Shown: piece by piece, positions 62,736-64,000 of the stretch
How positions within the stretch are numbered: position 1 is the stretch's first letter
Layout of the letters: each line of letters opens with the position of its first letter
Source: Halobellus rarus
GTDB lineage: Archaea > Halobacteriota > Halobacteria > Halobacteriales > Haloferacaceae
NCBI RefSeq assembly: GCF_024494595.1
Contig: NZ_JANHDI010000014.1
Coordinates: forward strand, 1-64,000
Direction: 5' to 3'
Length of the DNA: 64,000 nucleotides
Translations under genes and position numbers: made by a program
The notes under the pieces: generated by a model
Told to the model about the DNA's origin: nothing
Seen by the model: the letters and a program-made list of their open reading frames with translations, nothing else
Databases searched by the model: none

Positions 62736-64000
62736 AGTGCCTCCTCGAACGCCGCGACGAGCGCGTCCGCCGCCTCGGCGTTCACGTCGGTGACACAGAC
62801 CTGCAGCCGGTGGTCGCCGACGACGTGGACCGCGAAGCCGTCCGCTTCGAGGTCCCGCGCGATCGCCGGGGCCGGCTGGTCGGTCCGGACGAGGAACTCC
62901 CGGAAGTGGTGTCGGTCGTGGACCGGCGCCTTGAGTCCCGGGAGTTCGTTCAACCGCGTCGCGAGCGACGCCGCCTCGCGAACGCACTGGCTCGCGAGGT
63001 CGACGAGGCCGTCCGGACCGAGCCAGGCGAGGTGCATCGCGGTCCGCAGCGCCACCCACGCCTGGTTCGTGCAGATGTTCGAGGTGGCGCGCTCCTTGCG
63101 GATGTGCTGCTCTCTGGTCTGCAGCGTGAGCGTGTACGCGCGCTTGCCGCCGGCGTCCTCGCCGGCCCCGACGAGCCGTCCGGGGACCTGTCTGAGGAAG
63201 TCCTCCCGCGTCGCAAAGAGCCCTAGCCCCATCCCGTAGGCCGTCGGCAGCCCCAGCGCGTCGGCCTCGCCGACGACGACGTCGGCACCGACGCTCGCCG
63301 GCTCTTCGAGCAGGCCGAGCGCGACGGTGTCGGTTCCGAGACAGAACAGCGCGCCCGCCTCGTCGGCGACGTCGCCGATGTCGGAGAGGTTGGCTTCGAT
63401 CGTCCCGTGAACCGTCGGGTTCTCGGCGTAGATCATCGCCGCGTCCCCGTCTGCGAGTTCCGAAAGCGCGTCGACGTCGACGGTCCCGTCGGCCATCGGA
63501 TACGTCTCGACCGCCAGATCGGTGCCGTCGACGTAGTTTTCGAGCACCGCGCGCTTGTTCTCGTGGAGGATTTCGGGAATCCACACGACGGATCCGGACA
63601 CCTTCCGGACCCGATCGGCGAGCCTGGCCGCCTCACCCAGCGCCGTCGCGGCGTCGTACATCGAGCAGTTCGCGACCGGGAGCCCGGTCAGCTCGACGAC
63701 GAGCGACTGGTACTCGAAGAGCGCCTGCAGGAACCCCTGGGCGATCTCCGGCTGGTACTGCGTGTACGAGGTCAGGAACTCGGCTCGCTGAGAGAGGTCG
63801 TCGACGACCGACGGGACGTAGTGTGAGTGGTGATCGCGTCCGAGGAACTCGGTCAGGTCGTCGTTCTTCGCGAGCGCCGACGTCAGCTCCGCGCGGAGTT
63901 CGCGCTCGCTCCGGGGCTCGATTCCGAGGTCGCCGTCGAACCGAACTTCGGATGGAACGTCGAAGAGATCCGCCTCGCTGTCGACGCCGACCGCCGCGAG
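62732..64000 (-). CDS. gcvPA: Glycine dehydrogenase (decarboxylating) subunit 1, truncated by the window edge
   Basis: About 422 codons of the other P-protein half; the 5' end lies outside the window. The part visible starts [19 protein letters not shown] and contains [56 protein letters not shown] and the end VAAFEEAL. A full-length subunit is about 440-450 residues, so only about 20 residues are missing. The upstream neighbours (gcvT, gcvH are common there) are not visible. Confidence 0.95.
   Translation of the reverse strand, partial: LAAVGVDSEADLFDVPSEVRFDGDLGIEPRSERELRAELTSALAKNDDLTEFLGRDHHSHYVPSVVDDLSQRAEFLTSYTQYQPEIAQGFLQALFEYQSLVVELTGLPVANCSMYDAATALGEAARLADRVRKVSGSVVWIPEILHENKRAVLENYVDGTDLAVETYPMADGTVDVDALSELADGDAAMIYAENPTVHGTIEANLSDIGDVADEAGALFCLGTDTVALGLLEEPASVGADVVVGEADALGLPTAYGMGLGLFATREDFLRQVPGRLVGAGEDAGGKRAYTLTLQTREQHIRKERATSNICTNQAWVALRTAMHLAWLGPDGLVDLASQCVREAASLATRLNELPGLKAPVHDRHHFREFLVRTDQPAPAIARDLEADGFAVHVVGDHRLQVCVTDVNAEAADALVAAFEEAL

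Noticed and set aside
61344-63239. Large plus-strand frame opposite gcvPB/gcvPA
   Set aside because: It is the antisense of two well-conserved genes in GC-rich DNA; composition (His, Arg, Val-rich) has no sense as a protein.
61311-63584. Continuous 757-codon frame on the minus strand across gcvPB and beyond
   Set aside because: The N-terminal 280 codons are an Arg-rich out-of-frame reading of gcvPA. Only the part from 62735 is gcvPB; the 4-nt overlap with gcvPA explains the arrangement.

Overview
The window is a piece of a haloarchaeal chromosome (class Halobacteria). The evidence is the GC-rich, acidic coding style, leaderless starts with a TATA-like box about 28 nt upstream, HalOD1 and DUF7344-type proteins, an agl protein N-glycosylation cluster with AglB, a ribosomal protein S17e, an archaeal mch gene and an elongator tRNA-Met with an intron at 37/38. 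The genus cannot be fixed from the sequence.

Region 1 (about 1-10600) is accessory DNA. It holds an HTH protein overlapping a small GWWR-motif protein, a MntA/HepT toxin-antitoxin pair, an HNH nuclease with two small genes, an orphan MNT nucleotidyltransferase, and two HalOD1 proteins. A PadR-like regulator faces a HalOD1/DUF7504-type gene followed by an RNA ligase. Then come a TumE/TumA-type pair with twin operators, a broken ATPase starting inside a 34-bp palindrome, and a second GWWR protein. Two copies of a 20-bp direct repeat (1738, 4056) bound part of this block. About 2.1 kb after it has no gene I can support.

Region 2 (about 10660-28370) is a protein N-glycosylation island, partly AT-rich (about 13.4-17.9 kb). 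It has an AglG/AglI-type glycosyltransferase, two duplicated GT2 enzymes, an asparagine-synthase-like protein without the glutaminase cysteine, a pyruvyltransferase-like protein, AglQ, two sulfatase-superfamily proteins, flippase AglR, AglF and oligosaccharyltransferase AglB. An IS5 remnant, an IS6 remnant and a complete IS with perfect 17-bp ends sit in the middle.

Region 3 (about 28.4-64 kb) is mostly core chromosome: a P19-like iron lipoprotein, CBS protein, sucCD, a quinone reductase, two Na+/solute symporters around a TrkA-like protein, pccB-pccX, S17e, a PKD repeat protein, lrp-carA, a DUF2703/HxlR pair, tRNA-Met, a pntAB operon with an SDR gene, mch, a Ste24-type protease, a GTPBP1-like GTPase, a DnaJ-domain membrane protein, a thioesterase, another SDR, a TrmB regulator and gcvPA-gcvPB. 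The last gene runs off the right edge. Divergent regulator/target pairs here carry clear inverted repeats in their promoters (lrp-carA and HxlR-DUF2703).
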